The notes below the pieces were generated by a model. That model saw nothing but the letters and a program-made list of their open reading frames with translations. It was not told the DNA's origin and ran no database searches. The position numbers were made by a program, and so were the translations under genes. Positions 8,195 to 15,792 of a DNA stretch of 33,189 nt are shown here, in pieces. The first letter of the stretch is position 1. Every line of letters begins with the position of its first letter. The stretch lies in contig JASBSV010000075.1 in the NCBI GenBank assembly GCA_030148745.1, positions 1 to 33,189 of the forward strand. Reading direction: 5' to 3'. This DNA comes from Paracoccaceae bacterium. GTDB taxonomy: Bacteria; Pseudomonadota; Alphaproteobacteria; Rhodobacterales; Rhodobacteraceae.

Positions 8195-8974
8195 TCAGAT
8201 CGTCGCGAGTTCCTGTTCCAGATCCGCCATCTCGGCGCCGCCGGCCATCAGGCGGCGAATATCCTCGCCCTCAAGATCGGCCTTGGTGCCCGAGCCGATA
8301 ACCTCGCCCAGTGACAGGAAGGTAAAGCGGTCCGCGACCAGTTTCGAGTGAATTTCGTTATGGGTGATAAAGATGATCGCGATATCGCCGCGCGCACGGA
8401 CACGCTTGATCGTCTTGAGTACTTCCATCTGCTGCTTTTGTCCCAGCGCACTGGTGGGTTCGTCCAAAATCAGCACCTTGGCCCCGAAATAGATCGCCCG
8501 GGCAATGGCAAGGGTCTGACGCTGGCCGCCCGACATGGTGCCAACCGCCTGACTGACGTCCGAGATGTCGATCCCGATCTTAACCATTTCGTCATGGGCG
8601 ATCCGGTCCATTTCGCGCATCTGCATGACACCGAAAGGGCGCGGCCCGGTCGTCATCTCGCGGCCCATGAAAAAGTTGCGCGTCACGCTCATCAGCTGGT
8701 TCAGGGCAAGATCCTGATAGACGGTCCCGATCCCTGCGGCCGAAGCATCGCGGGGCGAGCGGAAATGCACCGGTTTGCCTTCGACATAGATCTGCCCCGA
8801 CGTCGGCTGATGCACACCCGACAGCGTTTTGATCAGCGTCGATTTACCCGCGCCATTGTCGCCCAGAAGGGCGTGAACCTCGCCCGGATAGACATCCAGG
8901 CTGACACCGTTCAGCGCGGTGAAGGGGCCGAATTTCTTGACGAGGTTCTCGATATGAATAAGCGCTCCGGCCAT
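8195..8974 (-). CDS. Sugar ABC transporter ATP-binding protein, single domain (FrcA-like)
   Basis: It is the ATPase that powers sugar uptake through the adjacent permease. The chain has one nucleotide-binding domain (259 residues), as in FrcA of rhizobia, rather than the ~500-residue double domain of XylG or RbsA. Motifs are complete: Walker A GDNGAGKST (38-46), Q-loop Gln87 in YQDLA, signature MSGGQRQ (147-153), Walker B VLILDEPTSAL (167-177) and switch His205. The unusual second position of the D-loop region (SALGQKQ) is typical of the carbohydrate-uptake CUT2 group. The gene starts 2 nt after the permease stop. A homodimer with the permease dimer is expected. Confidence 0.93.
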   Translation of the reverse strand: MAGALIHIENLVKKFGPFTALNGVSLDVYPGEVHALLGDNGAGKSTLIKTLSGVHQPTSGQIYVEGKPVHFRSPRDASAAGIGTVYQDLALNQLMSVTRNFFMGREMTTGPRPFGVMQMREMDRIAHDEMVKIGIDISDVSQAVGTMSGGQRQTLAIARAIYFGAKVLILDEPTSALGQKQQMEVLKTIKRVRARGDIAIIFITHNEIHSKLVADRFTFLSLGEVIGSGTKADLEGEDIRRLMAGGAEMADLEQELATI

Positions 8975-8976
8975 GA

Positions 8977-10110
8977 TCAGATCCCTCCCGTGATGCGTTT
9001 GCGGATGTTCTCATTGGCGAAGGCCGCGATCAAAAGAACAGTTCCGACAAAGACCCGGTAGAACGAGCCGTCGATCCACGGGATGTAAAAGACCGAGTTC
9101 TGCACCAGACCAAAGATCACCGCGCCGAATATAACCCCCACGATCGAGCCGAAGCCGCCGGTCATGACGGTGCCGCCAACCACGGCGGCGGCAATCGCTT
9201 CAAGCTCTTTAAGGTTACCCTTGGCGGCGTCGGCGGTGTTGGTGTCAAAGACCTGCGCCGCGGCGAAGATCGTGGCGGTAAAGGCGGTGAACATGAAAAG
9301 GCTGATCTTGACCTTGCGCACCGGCACGCCGTTGGCGCGCGCTGCCTCTTTGTTGTCGCCGGTGGCATAGATCCAGTTGCCGATCTGGGTTTTCGCCAGC
9401 GCGATATAGGCCAGAAGAGCGATCACCATCCACCATGCGACCCGCGCATCAAGGCCGGTCACCCACTGGTTGCCGCGCCGGTTCACGTTCCAGCCGATCT
9501 CGTAAAGCAGACTGAACAGCCATTTGAAGGTCTCGCCGCCGAAGATATAGGCGACCGTGCTGGTTTCCTTGAAATCCGGAAGGCCCGAGATTTGTGTCGA
9601 GCCTTCGTTCAGCAAGCGAAAGCTGACCTCGGTCAACCCGCGCAGCGCGAACAGAAAGGCCAGCGTCACGATAAAGGACGAAAGACCCGATCGCACGACG
9701 ATCTGGCCAATCAGAAACCCGATCCCCAGCGTCATCGCGAGGGTCAGGGAAAAGGCAAGGAATGGCGTGGCCGGGCCAAGCCCGAACGGCAGCCCCCATT
9801 TGAGCATCATTGCCATGGACATGCCGGCAAAACCGATCATCGAGCCGATGGAGAGGTCAAACTCACCCGCGATCATCAACAGGCAGGCGCCGATGGCGAT
9901 GATCCCAAGCTGCGAGATGATGGCTAGGTTATTCTTGATCCCAAGCGGGTTATAAACCACATCCCCCGCGATGAACCAAAGAAAGATCATGATCGCAAGC
10001 ATACCGGAAAAGGCGCCGATTTCCGGCCGTTTCAGAATTTCCATGAATGCGCTGCCCTGGCGCAGGCGGTCGGCTTCGGTGCGGCCTGCGGATGCTGACT
10101 GATCTGCCAT
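8977..10110 (-). CDS. Sugar ABC transporter permease (CUT2/FrcC-like)
   Basis: This inner-membrane permease forms the sugar channel of the transporter. The 377 residues include about ten hydrophobic segments, starting at ~34, and the CUT2 family signatures GEFDLSIGSMIGFAGM near TM3 and NKEAARANGVPVRKVKI, the cytoplasmic coupling loop that contacts the ATPase, around 244-260. A final conserved stretch, VVGGTVMTGGFGSIVGVIFGAV, lies near 305. GGAG lies 7 nt before the ATG at 10110. It sits between the binding protein and ATPase genes, separated from the former by a 94-nt gap with a strong hairpin. Confidence 0.93.
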   Translation of the reverse strand: MADQSASAGRTEADRLRQGSAFMEILKRPEIGAFSGMLAIMIFLWFIAGDVVYNPLGIKNNLAIISQLGIIAIGACLLMIAGEFDLSIGSMIGFAGMSMAMMLKWGLPFGLGPATPFLAFSLTLAMTLGIGFLIGQIVVRSGLSSFIVTLAFLFALRGLTEVSFRLLNEGSTQISGLPDFKETSTVAYIFGGETFKWLFSLLYEIGWNVNRRGNQWVTGLDARVAWWMVIALLAYIALAKTQIGNWIYATGDNKEAARANGVPVRKVKISLFMFTAFTATIFAAAQVFDTNTADAAKGNLKELEAIAAAVVGGTVMTGGFGSIVGVIFGAVIFGLVQNSVFYIPWIDGSFYRVFVGTVLLIAAFANENIRKRITGGI

Positions 10111-10154
10111 TCGAATCTCCGGACGTTACGGTTTGATTTTGCGCCCGATCAGGG

Positions 10155-10185
10155 CAGGTGGGGTGGCCTGACGCGGCCACCCCTG
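10155..10185. repeat. GC-rich hairpin between binding-protein and permease genes
   Basis: GGGGTGGCC (10160-10168) pairs with GGCCACCCC (10175-10183) around a 6-nt loop; CAGG/CCTG outside extends the arms with a bulge. There is no T run in the direction of transcription. In transport operons such a structure often protects the upstream mRNA end so the binding protein is made in excess; that role is inferred from position. Confidence 0.6.
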
Positions 10186-10204
10186 TAACTCGCGGTCTGA
10201 CGGA

Positions 10205-11119
10205 TCAGCGGTTGATGCCCGCCTGATCCTTGACCTGAGCAGCGTTCGTTTTATCAACGAAGCCGGGGCCCGAGTTGATGTTGTTGCCCGGAAGCAAACC
10301 TGCGTTGGTGTTGTAAAGGTGCAGGACGATCACCGGCATATAACCCTGCAGGCGCTGCTGCTGGTCAATGGTGAAGGATGCCTTGCCCTGCTGGATCAAA
10401 TCCATCACACCGGGCGACAGGTCGAAACAGGCAAGGTTGATGCCTTCGGCGCCCACATCCTTGATTGCAACGGCAGCGGCTTCGCAGACATGCGGGCCAA
10501 CGGCCAGAACACCGTCGATCGACGGATCAGCCTGCAGCGCGGCGGCAGTACGGGCGGTGATCTGGGTGCGGTCGTTGGACACGTCGATCATGTTGAGGTC
10601 CTGCCCCAGCGCGTCGAAATAGCCCGAGCAGCGATCGACCAGAGCGGTGTTGAACGCCTCCTGGTTCAGGCAGAGCCCTTTGGTCACGCCTTCGCTCTTG
10701 GCCCGCTGACCGGCCTTTTCACCGGCCAGACGCTCGGGCTGACCGACGTGCATCAGCGCGCCCAGAGAGGCCGAGGATTCAAGGCCCGAGTTGATGGTGA
10801 TGACCGGAATACCGGCCGCAACAGCGCCCTTGATTGCCGGCCCAAGCGCCGCCGCGTCGGGCAGCGAAACGATCAGACCGTCAGGCTGGGTTGCGGTTGC
10901 CGCTTCGATCAGCTTGGCCATATCGGCCATGTCGCCGGAGGGCGCAAAGTTGTATTCGAGATCGGCGCCGACAGCCTTGGCTGCGTCACGTGCGCCTTTT
11001 TCAACGACGGGCCAGAATGGGTCTGTGCCCTGGCTGTGCGTGATCAGCACATAGCGCTCGGCCCACGCCGAGCCGGCCATCATCGACAGCGCAACTGCGG
11101 TTGCAAGTAGTTTCTTCAT
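10205..11119 (-). CDS. Periplasmic sugar-binding protein of the ABC transporter
   Basis: It captures the sugar in the periplasm and delivers it to the permease. The ATG at 11119 is chosen over one at 11158 because GGAGG lies just upstream (11125-11130) and the protein then begins with a clean signal peptide, MKKLLATAVALSMMAGSAWA, likely cut after residue 20. The mature part has the periplasmic-binding-protein type 1 fold of the ribose/xylose group: THSQGTDPFW near the start, PDGLIVSLPDA, GIPVITINSG, DGVLAVGPHVCEAAAVAI, and FTIDQQQRLQGYMPV near the end, which is where these proteins close over the sugar. First gene of the operon. The exact ligand (xylose, another pentose, or inositol) cannot be decided by eye. 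Confidence 0.93.
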   Translation of the reverse strand: MKKLLATAVALSMMAGSAWAERYVLITHSQGTDPFWPVVEKGARDAAKAVGADLEYNFAPSGDMADMAKLIEAATATQPDGLIVSLPDAAALGPAIKGAVAAGIPVITINSGLESSASLGALMHVGQPERLAGEKAGQRAKSEGVTKGLCLNQEAFNTALVDRCSGYFDALGQDLNMIDVSNDRTQITARTAAALQADPSIDGVLAVGPHVCEAAAVAIKDVGAEGINLACFDLSPGVMDLIQQGKASFTIDQQQRLQGYMPVIVLHLYNTNAGLLPGNNINSGPGFVDKTNAAQVKDQAGINR

Positions 11120-11266
11120 AGTAGTCCTCCCTAGGGTTTGCACAAAAGTGCGTCGCACGACGAATATTGCTCCATCGGCATTTCTTGTGACGACCGCGTC
11201 AAAGCCGCTTCAGGCTCTGGTCAAACGGCGGTCGACAGATCCGTTTTGTTGTTCTGTTTTGGCGAT

Positions 11267-11297
11267 ACAATAGGTCCGGCACCGGTGGTGCGGTCAA
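11267..11297 (-). promoter_or_regulatory. Putative promoter of the sugar ABC/xyl operon
   Basis: On the minus strand TTGACC (11297-11292) is followed after 19 nt by TATTGT (11272-11267), or after 18 nt by CTATTG. This leaves a leader of about 140 nt before the binding-protein ATG. The -35 is strong, the -10 moderate. Confidence 0.45.
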
Positions 11298-11303
11298 CAA
11301 AAA

Positions 11304-11317
11304 TGTTATCGCTAACA
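11304..11317. promoter_or_regulatory. LacI-type operator-like site TGTTATCGCTAACA
   Basis: TGTTA and TAACA form inverted half-sites around a central CG, the usual geometry for LacI-family regulators. It lies 6 nt upstream of the -35 element of the sugar operon. Its sequence is unlike the TTGCAACCGGTTGCAA sites, so a different LacI-family protein may bind here. Confidence 0.5.
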
Positions 11318-11398
11318 AAAATTCCTGTGGCTTCTCCCCCCGATCACACCGACCCCGACAGGCGGGTCACCAATTAATCCAGCACAGAATGCGAGTCG

Positions 11399-11414
11399 TT
11401 GCAACCGGTTGCAA
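11399..11414. promoter_or_regulatory. LacI operator copy 1, TTGCAACCGGTTGCAA
   Basis: Perfect 16-bp palindrome centred on CpG, as LacI-family proteins prefer. Its right half, TTGCAA (11409-11414), is a plausible -35 element for lacI, so binding would block lacI transcription. The same sequence recurs at 15675-15690. Confidence 0.8.
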
Positions 11415-11438
11415 AAAATCATTTCACTGGCATGATAA
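11409..11438 (+). promoter_or_regulatory. Putative lacI promoter overlapping the operator
   Basis: TTGCAA (11409-11414) and TGATAA (11433-11438) are spaced by 18 nt, 45 nt before the GTG start of the regulator. Confidence 0.45.
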
Positions 11439-11482
11439 GAGGTTGATGTTCTACCTGAATTGATCTGACGAAAAGGTGCCCT

Positions 11483-12499
11483 GTGGCTGTCACACTTAAA
11501 GAGGTTGCCGCGCTGGCGGGGGTTTCACGCTCGGCCGTTTCGCGCACCTTCACCAAAGGCGCGTCGGTTTCGCGCGGGACCCGCGAAAAGGTCGAGCAGG
11601 CAGCGCAAGAGCTGGGATATCGGCCCAATGTCATCGCCAGTTCGCTTTCGACCGGGCGCACCAAGATGATCGGCCTGGTTCTGGACAACTTTCGAAACCC
11701 TATTTTTCTTCAGGTTTTCGACCTTTTCACCCGCGGTCTTCAGGATCGGGGGCTGCGCCCGTTGCTGGTCAATCTGACCGGCGAGACCGAGCCGGAAAAC
11801 TCGGTTCAGATGCTACAGCAATATTCGGTCGATGGGGTGATCGTCGCCTCGTCCACCCTGCCGCCGGATTTCGCCAAGGCGTTTCGGACGGCGGGCCTGC
11901 CGGTTGTACATGCCTTTGCCCGTCACAAGCCGCAGCCCGAGATCGACATCGTGGGAATCGACAACCGGTTTTGCGGCCGTCTGGCGGCGCGGACATTGAT
12001 CGCGCGCGGCTATAGCTCCATCGCTTTCATGGGCGGGCCGGCGACGGCAACCTCGACCCGCGACCGGCTTGAGGGGTTTCTGGAAGTGGCACAGGCCACC
12101 CCCGACATCACCGTCAGCCACAGCTTTTCAGAGGCCTACAGCTTTCGCGCGGGCCGGGCCGAGATGACCCGGCTTTTGCAGGGCCCGCGCGCACAGGCCT
12201 ATTTCTGCGGCGACGATGTTTTGTCGATCGGGGCGCTGTCGGCCATCGCCTCGGCGGGGCTATCTGTGCCGCGCGATATCGGCATCATCGGGCTGAACGA
12301 CATGGAGATGGCCGGATGGGAGAATATCAACCTGACCACCATTCATCAGCCGACCGCAGGGATCACCACGGCGGCGGTTGAACGGATTCAGGCCCTGCTG
12401 GACGCCCCGCAAAGCCCCCCAAAAGCGCAGCTTTTCGATTGTCATATTGTTGAGCGGGGCACTTTGCGCGCCCCGCCCGGCAACGATCAAGCCGGTTAG
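11483..12499 (+). CDS. LacI-family transcriptional regulator
   Basis: This repressor-type regulator has 338 residues. The N terminus is a LacI helix-turn-helix, VTLKEVAALAGVSRSAVSRTFTKG (3-26), followed by the hinge region RPNVIASSLSTGRT (47-60), whose Leu55 would insert at the central CpG of the operator. Residues ~62-325 form the sugar-sensing domain (IGLVLDNFRNPIF, DGVIVASS, VGIDNRFCGRLAA, AFMGGP, AYFCGDDVLSIGAL, IGIIGLNDMEMAGW, TTIHQP). The start is GTG at 11483 with AAAAGG upstream. Perfect palindromes occur just upstream and between the two inositol arms, so autoregulation and control of the inositol genes are inferred. An inositol-pathway intermediate is the likely inducer. Its stop overlaps the stop of the convergent dehydrogenase gene by 4 nt. 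Confidence 0.93.
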   Translation: MAVTLKEVAALAGVSRSAVSRTFTKGASVSRGTREKVEQAAQELGYRPNVIASSLSTGRTKMIGLVLDNFRNPIFLQVFDLFTRGLQDRGLRPLLVNLTGETEPENSVQMLQQYSVDGVIVASSTLPPDFAKAFRTAGLPVVHAFARHKPQPEIDIVGIDNRFCGRLAARTLIARGYSSIAFMGGPATATSTRDRLEGFLEVAQATPDITVSHSFSEAYSFRAGRAEMTRLLQGPRAQAYFCGDDVLSIGALSAIASAGLSVPRDIGIIGLNDMEMAGWENINLTTIHQPTAGITTAAVERIQALLDAPQSPPKAQLFDCHIVERGTLRAPPGNDQAG

Positions 12500-13653
12500 C
12501 GGAACATCGGCGGGCGGGCATCCTGCCACTGGCCGTTTTCGCGGGCCGAGGCCACCGCAGCATAGACCGCCGCCATTGAGCGCAGGCCATCTTCGCTTCG
12601 CGGAACAAGGGCGGCGGCAGGATCGGCCGGGCGCCCTTCTTGGGCGGCGCGGATTACCTCAGCCAGATCGGAATAGATATTGGCGAAGGCCAGCGGCATG
12701 CCTTCGGCGTGCCCGATGGTGACGCGGGTGGCGCGATCTGCCTGCGGTGACAGATTGGCCTCGCCCCGCTCGATAATCGTGGTGCGCCCGCCGACGGGTG
12801 TCCAGTAAAGCTGGTTCGGCTGCTCCTGCACCCATCGCAGCCCGCCCTTTTCGCCGAACACCTGAAGCGTCAGCCCGTGCTGGCGCCCGATCGCCACAGA
12901 CGAGGTCCAGAGCCGCCCGACGGTGCCGCCATCCATCCGGAAATTCACCATTGCGTCGTCTTCCAAGGCGCGGCTGACGATGGTTGAGGCGAAATCGGCC
13001 GAAAGCTGCGCCACCTCCTGCCCGGTCACAAAGCTGGCCATATGCAGGGCGTGAATGCCGCAATCGGCAAATTGCGCCGAAACGCCGATTTGTGCGGGGT
13101 CATAGCGCCAGCGGATCCGCGGGTTATCGGCATCGGCCGCATCGGCGTGATGGCCATGGGCAAATTCGGCCACCACAAGGCGCACCGCCCCAAGATCGCC
13201 GCGCGCCACCATCGCCTTCATATGCCGGACCAGAGAATAGCCGGTATAGCCATAGTTCACCGCACAGATCCGGCCCGCTTTATCGGCGATCCTGACGATC
13301 TCTTCGCCCTCTTGAACGGTCATCGTCATCGGCTTTTCGCACAGGACGTGAAAGCCTTGTTCCAGAAACGCCTTGGTGATCTCGAAATGGGTCGCATTTG
13401 GCGTGGCCACGGTGACCAGATCGATCCGGTCCTCGCGCCCCGCCTCGCCCTTGAGCATCTCGCGCCAGTCGCCATAAGCCCGGTCATCGGCCAGACCCAG
13501 ACGGCGCGCAAAATCGCGCCCGCGTGCGGCATCGGCGTCCAGCGCTCCGGCGGTGAACTCAAAGGCGCCGTCCAGACCCGCGCCAAGGCGGTGCGCCGGG
13601 CCGATCTGACTGCCCTCACCGCCGCCGATCATGCCCCATTTCAGTTTCGTCAT
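12496..13653 (-). CDS. Gfo/Idh/MocA family NAD(P)-dependent oxidoreductase (inositol cluster, 1)
   Basis: Enzymes of this family oxidise the hydroxyl of sugars or inositols with NAD(P). The 385-residue protein has a Rossmann N terminus (WGMIGGGEGSQIGPAHR, 6-22), the family EKP motif at 106-108 with its catalytic Lys107, and the DCGIHALH segment (Asp197, His201) that completes the active site. It is longer than a classical IolG (~330-340), and the loop GGGEGSQIGP departs from the usual GxGxxG, suggesting a distinct subfamily; oxidation of scyllo- or chiro-inositol or of an inositol derivative is plausible. The ATG overlaps the stop of the upstream iolE-like gene by 4 nt. Last gene of the minus-strand inositol arm. 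Confidence 0.87.
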   Translation of the reverse strand: MTKLKWGMIGGGEGSQIGPAHRLGAGLDGAFEFTAGALDADAARGRDFARRLGLADDRAYGDWREMLKGEAGREDRIDLVTVATPNATHFEITKAFLEQGFHVLCEKPMTMTVQEGEEIVRIADKAGRICAVNYGYTGYSLVRHMKAMVARGDLGAVRLVVAEFAHGHHADAADADNPRIRWRYDPAQIGVSAQFADCGIHALHMASFVTGQEVAQLSADFASTIVSRALEDDAMVNFRMDGGTVGRLWTSSVAIGRQHGLTLQVFGEKGGLRWVQEQPNQLYWTPVGGRTTIIERGEANLSPQADRATRVTIGHAEGMPLAFANIYSDLAEVIRAAQEGRPADPAAALVPRSEDGLRSMAAVYAAVASARENGQWQDARPPMFR

Positions 13654-14546
13654 TGGTTAAACCCCACGCTTTCAAGGTATTCCCGGTTTGCCCGGGTATC
13701 GTCTGCCGGTGATCCCGGACCTTCGGGATCGCAATCCTGTTCAACGGTGCACCAGCCGTCAAAGCCCGCCTCGATCAGAACCTGGCGCACGGCGGGGAAA
13801 TCAACCTCGCCGTCGCCGAGGTTGCAAAAGATGCCCTTGGCGCAGGCGTCATAGAACCCGGTGCGATTGGCGATGACATCGGCCTTTACGCCCGGATCGG
13901 TATCCTTGAAATGCATATAGCTGATGCGCCCGATGTGGCGCTTCATAAAGGCCACCGGATCATAGCCGGCATAAGAGTGATGGCCGGTGTCGAAACAGAT
14001 CTTCAGGATGGTTTCGTCAACCTCCTGCAACAGCCGCTCAAGCTCGGGCTCAAAGTCGATGAAACCGGCGGCATGGGCGTGAATGCCCACCGTCAGCCCG
14101 TAGTCTTCGGCCCCCATCCGGGCGATGGTCGCGATGCGATCCCGAAAGGCCGCCCATTCGGCCGGGTCCATCTGTTCGGCCTCGCCGGCGCGCCCTGCGG
14201 TGGGCGCACGCCGGGGTGAGATGCTGTCGATCAGGACAAGATGGCGCGCGCCGTGGGCGACCAGCGCTTTGCAGGTGCGCTGCGCGCCGTCCATCACATC
14301 CTCCCACTGGGCGGGGTCGTGAAACGGGCGAAATACCACGCCGCCGATAAGTTCCAGCGCGTGTTCGTCTAGCGCCTCGGCAAGGATCGCCGGATCTTCG
14401 GGCATAAAACCCACCGGGCCCAGTTCGATCCCCCGGTAACCGGCCTCGGCGTTTTCCTTCAGCACCCGCCGCCAAGGCGGGTTGCGCGGATCGCCCGCAA
14501 ATTCGACACCCCATGAACAGGGCGCGTTTCCAATCCTGATGCTCAT
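13650..14546 (-). CDS. iolE: Inosose dehydratase-like TIM-barrel protein (IolE type)
   Basis: IolE removes water from 2-keto-myo-inositol to give a diketone for IolD. The 298-residue protein belongs to the xylose isomerase-like sugar phosphate isomerase/epimerase fold. It opens with RIGNAPCSWGVEF, typical of IolE. Likely metal ligands are Glu41 in GIELGP, Asp186 and His189 in CFDTGHH, His212 in MHFKDTD, and Glu269 in CTVEQD. The start at 14546 is preferred to 14570 because it gives the conserved N terminus and overlaps the upstream dehydrogenase stop by 4 nt. It lies between two Gfo/Idh dehydrogenases, as expected for an inositol pathway. A related epimerase acting on keto-inositols (IolI/IolH type) is the main alternative. 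Confidence 0.75.
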   Translation of the reverse strand: MSIRIGNAPCSWGVEFAGDPRNPPWRRVLKENAEAGYRGIELGPVGFMPEDPAILAEALDEHALELIGGVVFRPFHDPAQWEDVMDGAQRTCKALVAHGARHLVLIDSISPRRAPTAGRAGEAEQMDPAEWAAFRDRIATIARMGAEDYGLTVGIHAHAAGFIDFEPELERLLQEVDETILKICFDTGHHSYAGYDPVAFMKRHIGRISYMHFKDTDPGVKADVIANRTGFYDACAKGIFCNLGDGEVDFPAVRQVLIEAGFDGWCTVEQDCDPEGPGSPADDTRANREYLESVGFNQ

Positions 14547-15649
14547 AATACGTCCCGTACCTCTGTCCATTTACCGCTTTTGGCCGAGATGCGCGCGGCC
14601 TCTATCACCTCGGCCACCTGAAGCCCGTCGCGGAATGTAGGCCAGACCGCTTTGCCCGTTTCGATGGCCGACAGAAAATCGCGCGCTTCGATGATGATCT
14701 GCTCCTGATAGCCGGTGCCATGGCCGGCGCCGGGGCAGAGCCGCGCAAAATCGGGATGATCGGGGCCGGTCAGTATCTTGCGAAATCCCTGCTGGCCGGC
14801 TGGATCATCCATCCGGTAGAGCCACAGCGCATTCTGATCCTCGCCATCAAAGCGAATGGCGCCTTTGGTGCCGGTGATCTCATAGACATAGCCCATCTTG
14901 CGGCCCGTCGCGACGCGGCTGAAAAAGAGATGCCCCATGGCGCCATTGCCAAAGCGGCACAGCATTTGCGCCTGATCGTCATTGGTCGCGTCGCCGCCGG
15001 GGCGCGTTTTATGCACGGTTTCGATATCCGCCGTCAGCCGCGTGATCTGCCCCATGAAGGCCAGCGCGCAGTTGATCATATGCGGTGCCAGATCGCCCAG
15101 CGCACCATTGGCATCGTCGCGGCAGCGCCAATTGGCAGGCTCATCCGCATCGGCCAGAAAATCTTCGGTATGTTCGCCGCGAAAGCTGGTGATCTCGCCG
15201 ATGGCGCCATCGGCGATCAGGGCGCGGGCAAATTGGCTGGCTGGTGTGCGGATATAGTTGAAACCGATCATATTGGGCACGCCCGCCGTTTCGACCGCCG
15301 CGACCATCGCCTGAGCATCGGCCAGCGACGCGCCCAGCGGCTTTTCGCACAGCACCGGCTTGCCGGCGGCGGCGACCGCCTGCGTGATCTCGCGGTGGGT
15401 CTGCTGCGGCGAGGCTATGATCACCGCCTCAACGCGCGGATCGGCCACCAGCGCGCGCCAATCATCGGTCGCCCGCGCAAAGCCCGATGCCGCGCGGTGC
15501 CGCTCGGCCGAGGCCTGCGATGTGGCGGCAACCATTTCCAGATGCGGGCGCAGCGCGGTGTTAAACACCGCCCCCACCGATGTCATGGCAATCGCATGGG
15601 CCCGACCCATATAGCCGCCGCCAATGATCCCAATACCGATCTCGGTCAT
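14543..15649 (-). CDS. Gfo/Idh/MocA family NAD(P)-dependent oxidoreductase (inositol cluster, 2)
   Basis: A second dehydrogenase of the Gfo/Idh/MocA family, 368 residues. It has the Rossmann start IGIGIIGGGYMGRAHA (4-19), the catalytic EKP at 102-104, and GALGDLAPHMIN with Asp186 and His190 in the substrate pocket. It is somewhat longer than myo-inositol 2-dehydrogenase (IolG), so whether this copy or the one at 12496 performs the first inositol oxidation is open. It is the first gene of the minus-strand arm; GGGAGG lies upstream of the ATG at 15649, and the promoter and LacI-type palindrome lie just beyond. The operon pairing with the iolE-like gene by ATGA overlap supports a step making or using a keto-inositol. 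Confidence 0.87.
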   Translation of the reverse strand: MTEIGIGIIGGGYMGRAHAIAMTSVGAVFNTALRPHLEMVAATSQASAERHRAASGFARATDDWRALVADPRVEAVIIASPQQTHREITQAVAAAGKPVLCEKPLGASLADAQAMVAAVETAGVPNMIGFNYIRTPASQFARALIADGAIGEITSFRGEHTEDFLADADEPANWRCRDDANGALGDLAPHMINCALAFMGQITRLTADIETVHKTRPGGDATNDDQAQMLCRFGNGAMGHLFFSRVATGRKMGYVYEITGTKGAIRFDGEDQNALWLYRMDDPAGQQGFRKILTGPDHPDFARLCPGAGHGTGYQEQIIIEARDFLSAIETGKAVWPTFRDGLQVAEVIEAARISAKSGKWTEVRDVL

Positions 15650-15673
15650 ATCGGGCCTCCCTCCAAAAAGATG

Positions 15674-15691
15674 TTTGCAACCGGTTGCAAA
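15674..15691. promoter_or_regulatory. LacI operator copy 2, TTTGCAACCGGTTGCAAA
   Basis: Perfect 18-bp palindrome containing the same 16-bp core found upstream of lacI. It lies in the 143-nt gap between the two inositol arms, just downstream of the minus-strand -10 and on the plus-strand -35, so one bound repressor could shut both arms. Confidence 0.85.
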
Positions 15692-15702
15692 ATTCGTATC
15701 GT
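15675..15702 (+). promoter_or_regulatory. Putative promoter of iolC-iolB-iolJ
   Basis: TTGCAA (15675-15680), a 16-nt spacer, then TATCGT (15697-15702). The -35 lies within the palindrome. Weak match, but it has the same geometry as the lacI promoter. Confidence 0.35.
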
Positions 15703-15722
15703 CAAATGCGATCCGGCGTCAA
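15694..15722 (-). promoter_or_regulatory. Putative promoter of the minus-strand inositol arm
   Basis: On the minus strand TTGACG (15722-15717), a 17-nt spacer, then ATACGA (15699-15694). The palindrome follows within a few nt, covering the expected transcription start. Confidence 0.5.
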
Positions 15723-15792
15723 CGACAATTGCGACCGCCGTTCGGCAGCGCCTGCCGGGCAGGCATCGCAATGATCGCCAGAAGGAGGAACA

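Larger units (their letters stand above)
11120..11482. promoter_or_regulatory. Divergent control region between the sugar operon and lacI
   Basis: This 363-nt gap has no coding signal. It holds, from left to right, a minus-strand promoter-like pair for the transporter operon, a LacI-type operator-like sequence beside it, and a different, perfect palindrome whose right half forms the -35 element of a plausible lacI promoter. The sites are listed separately. Confidence 0.8.
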
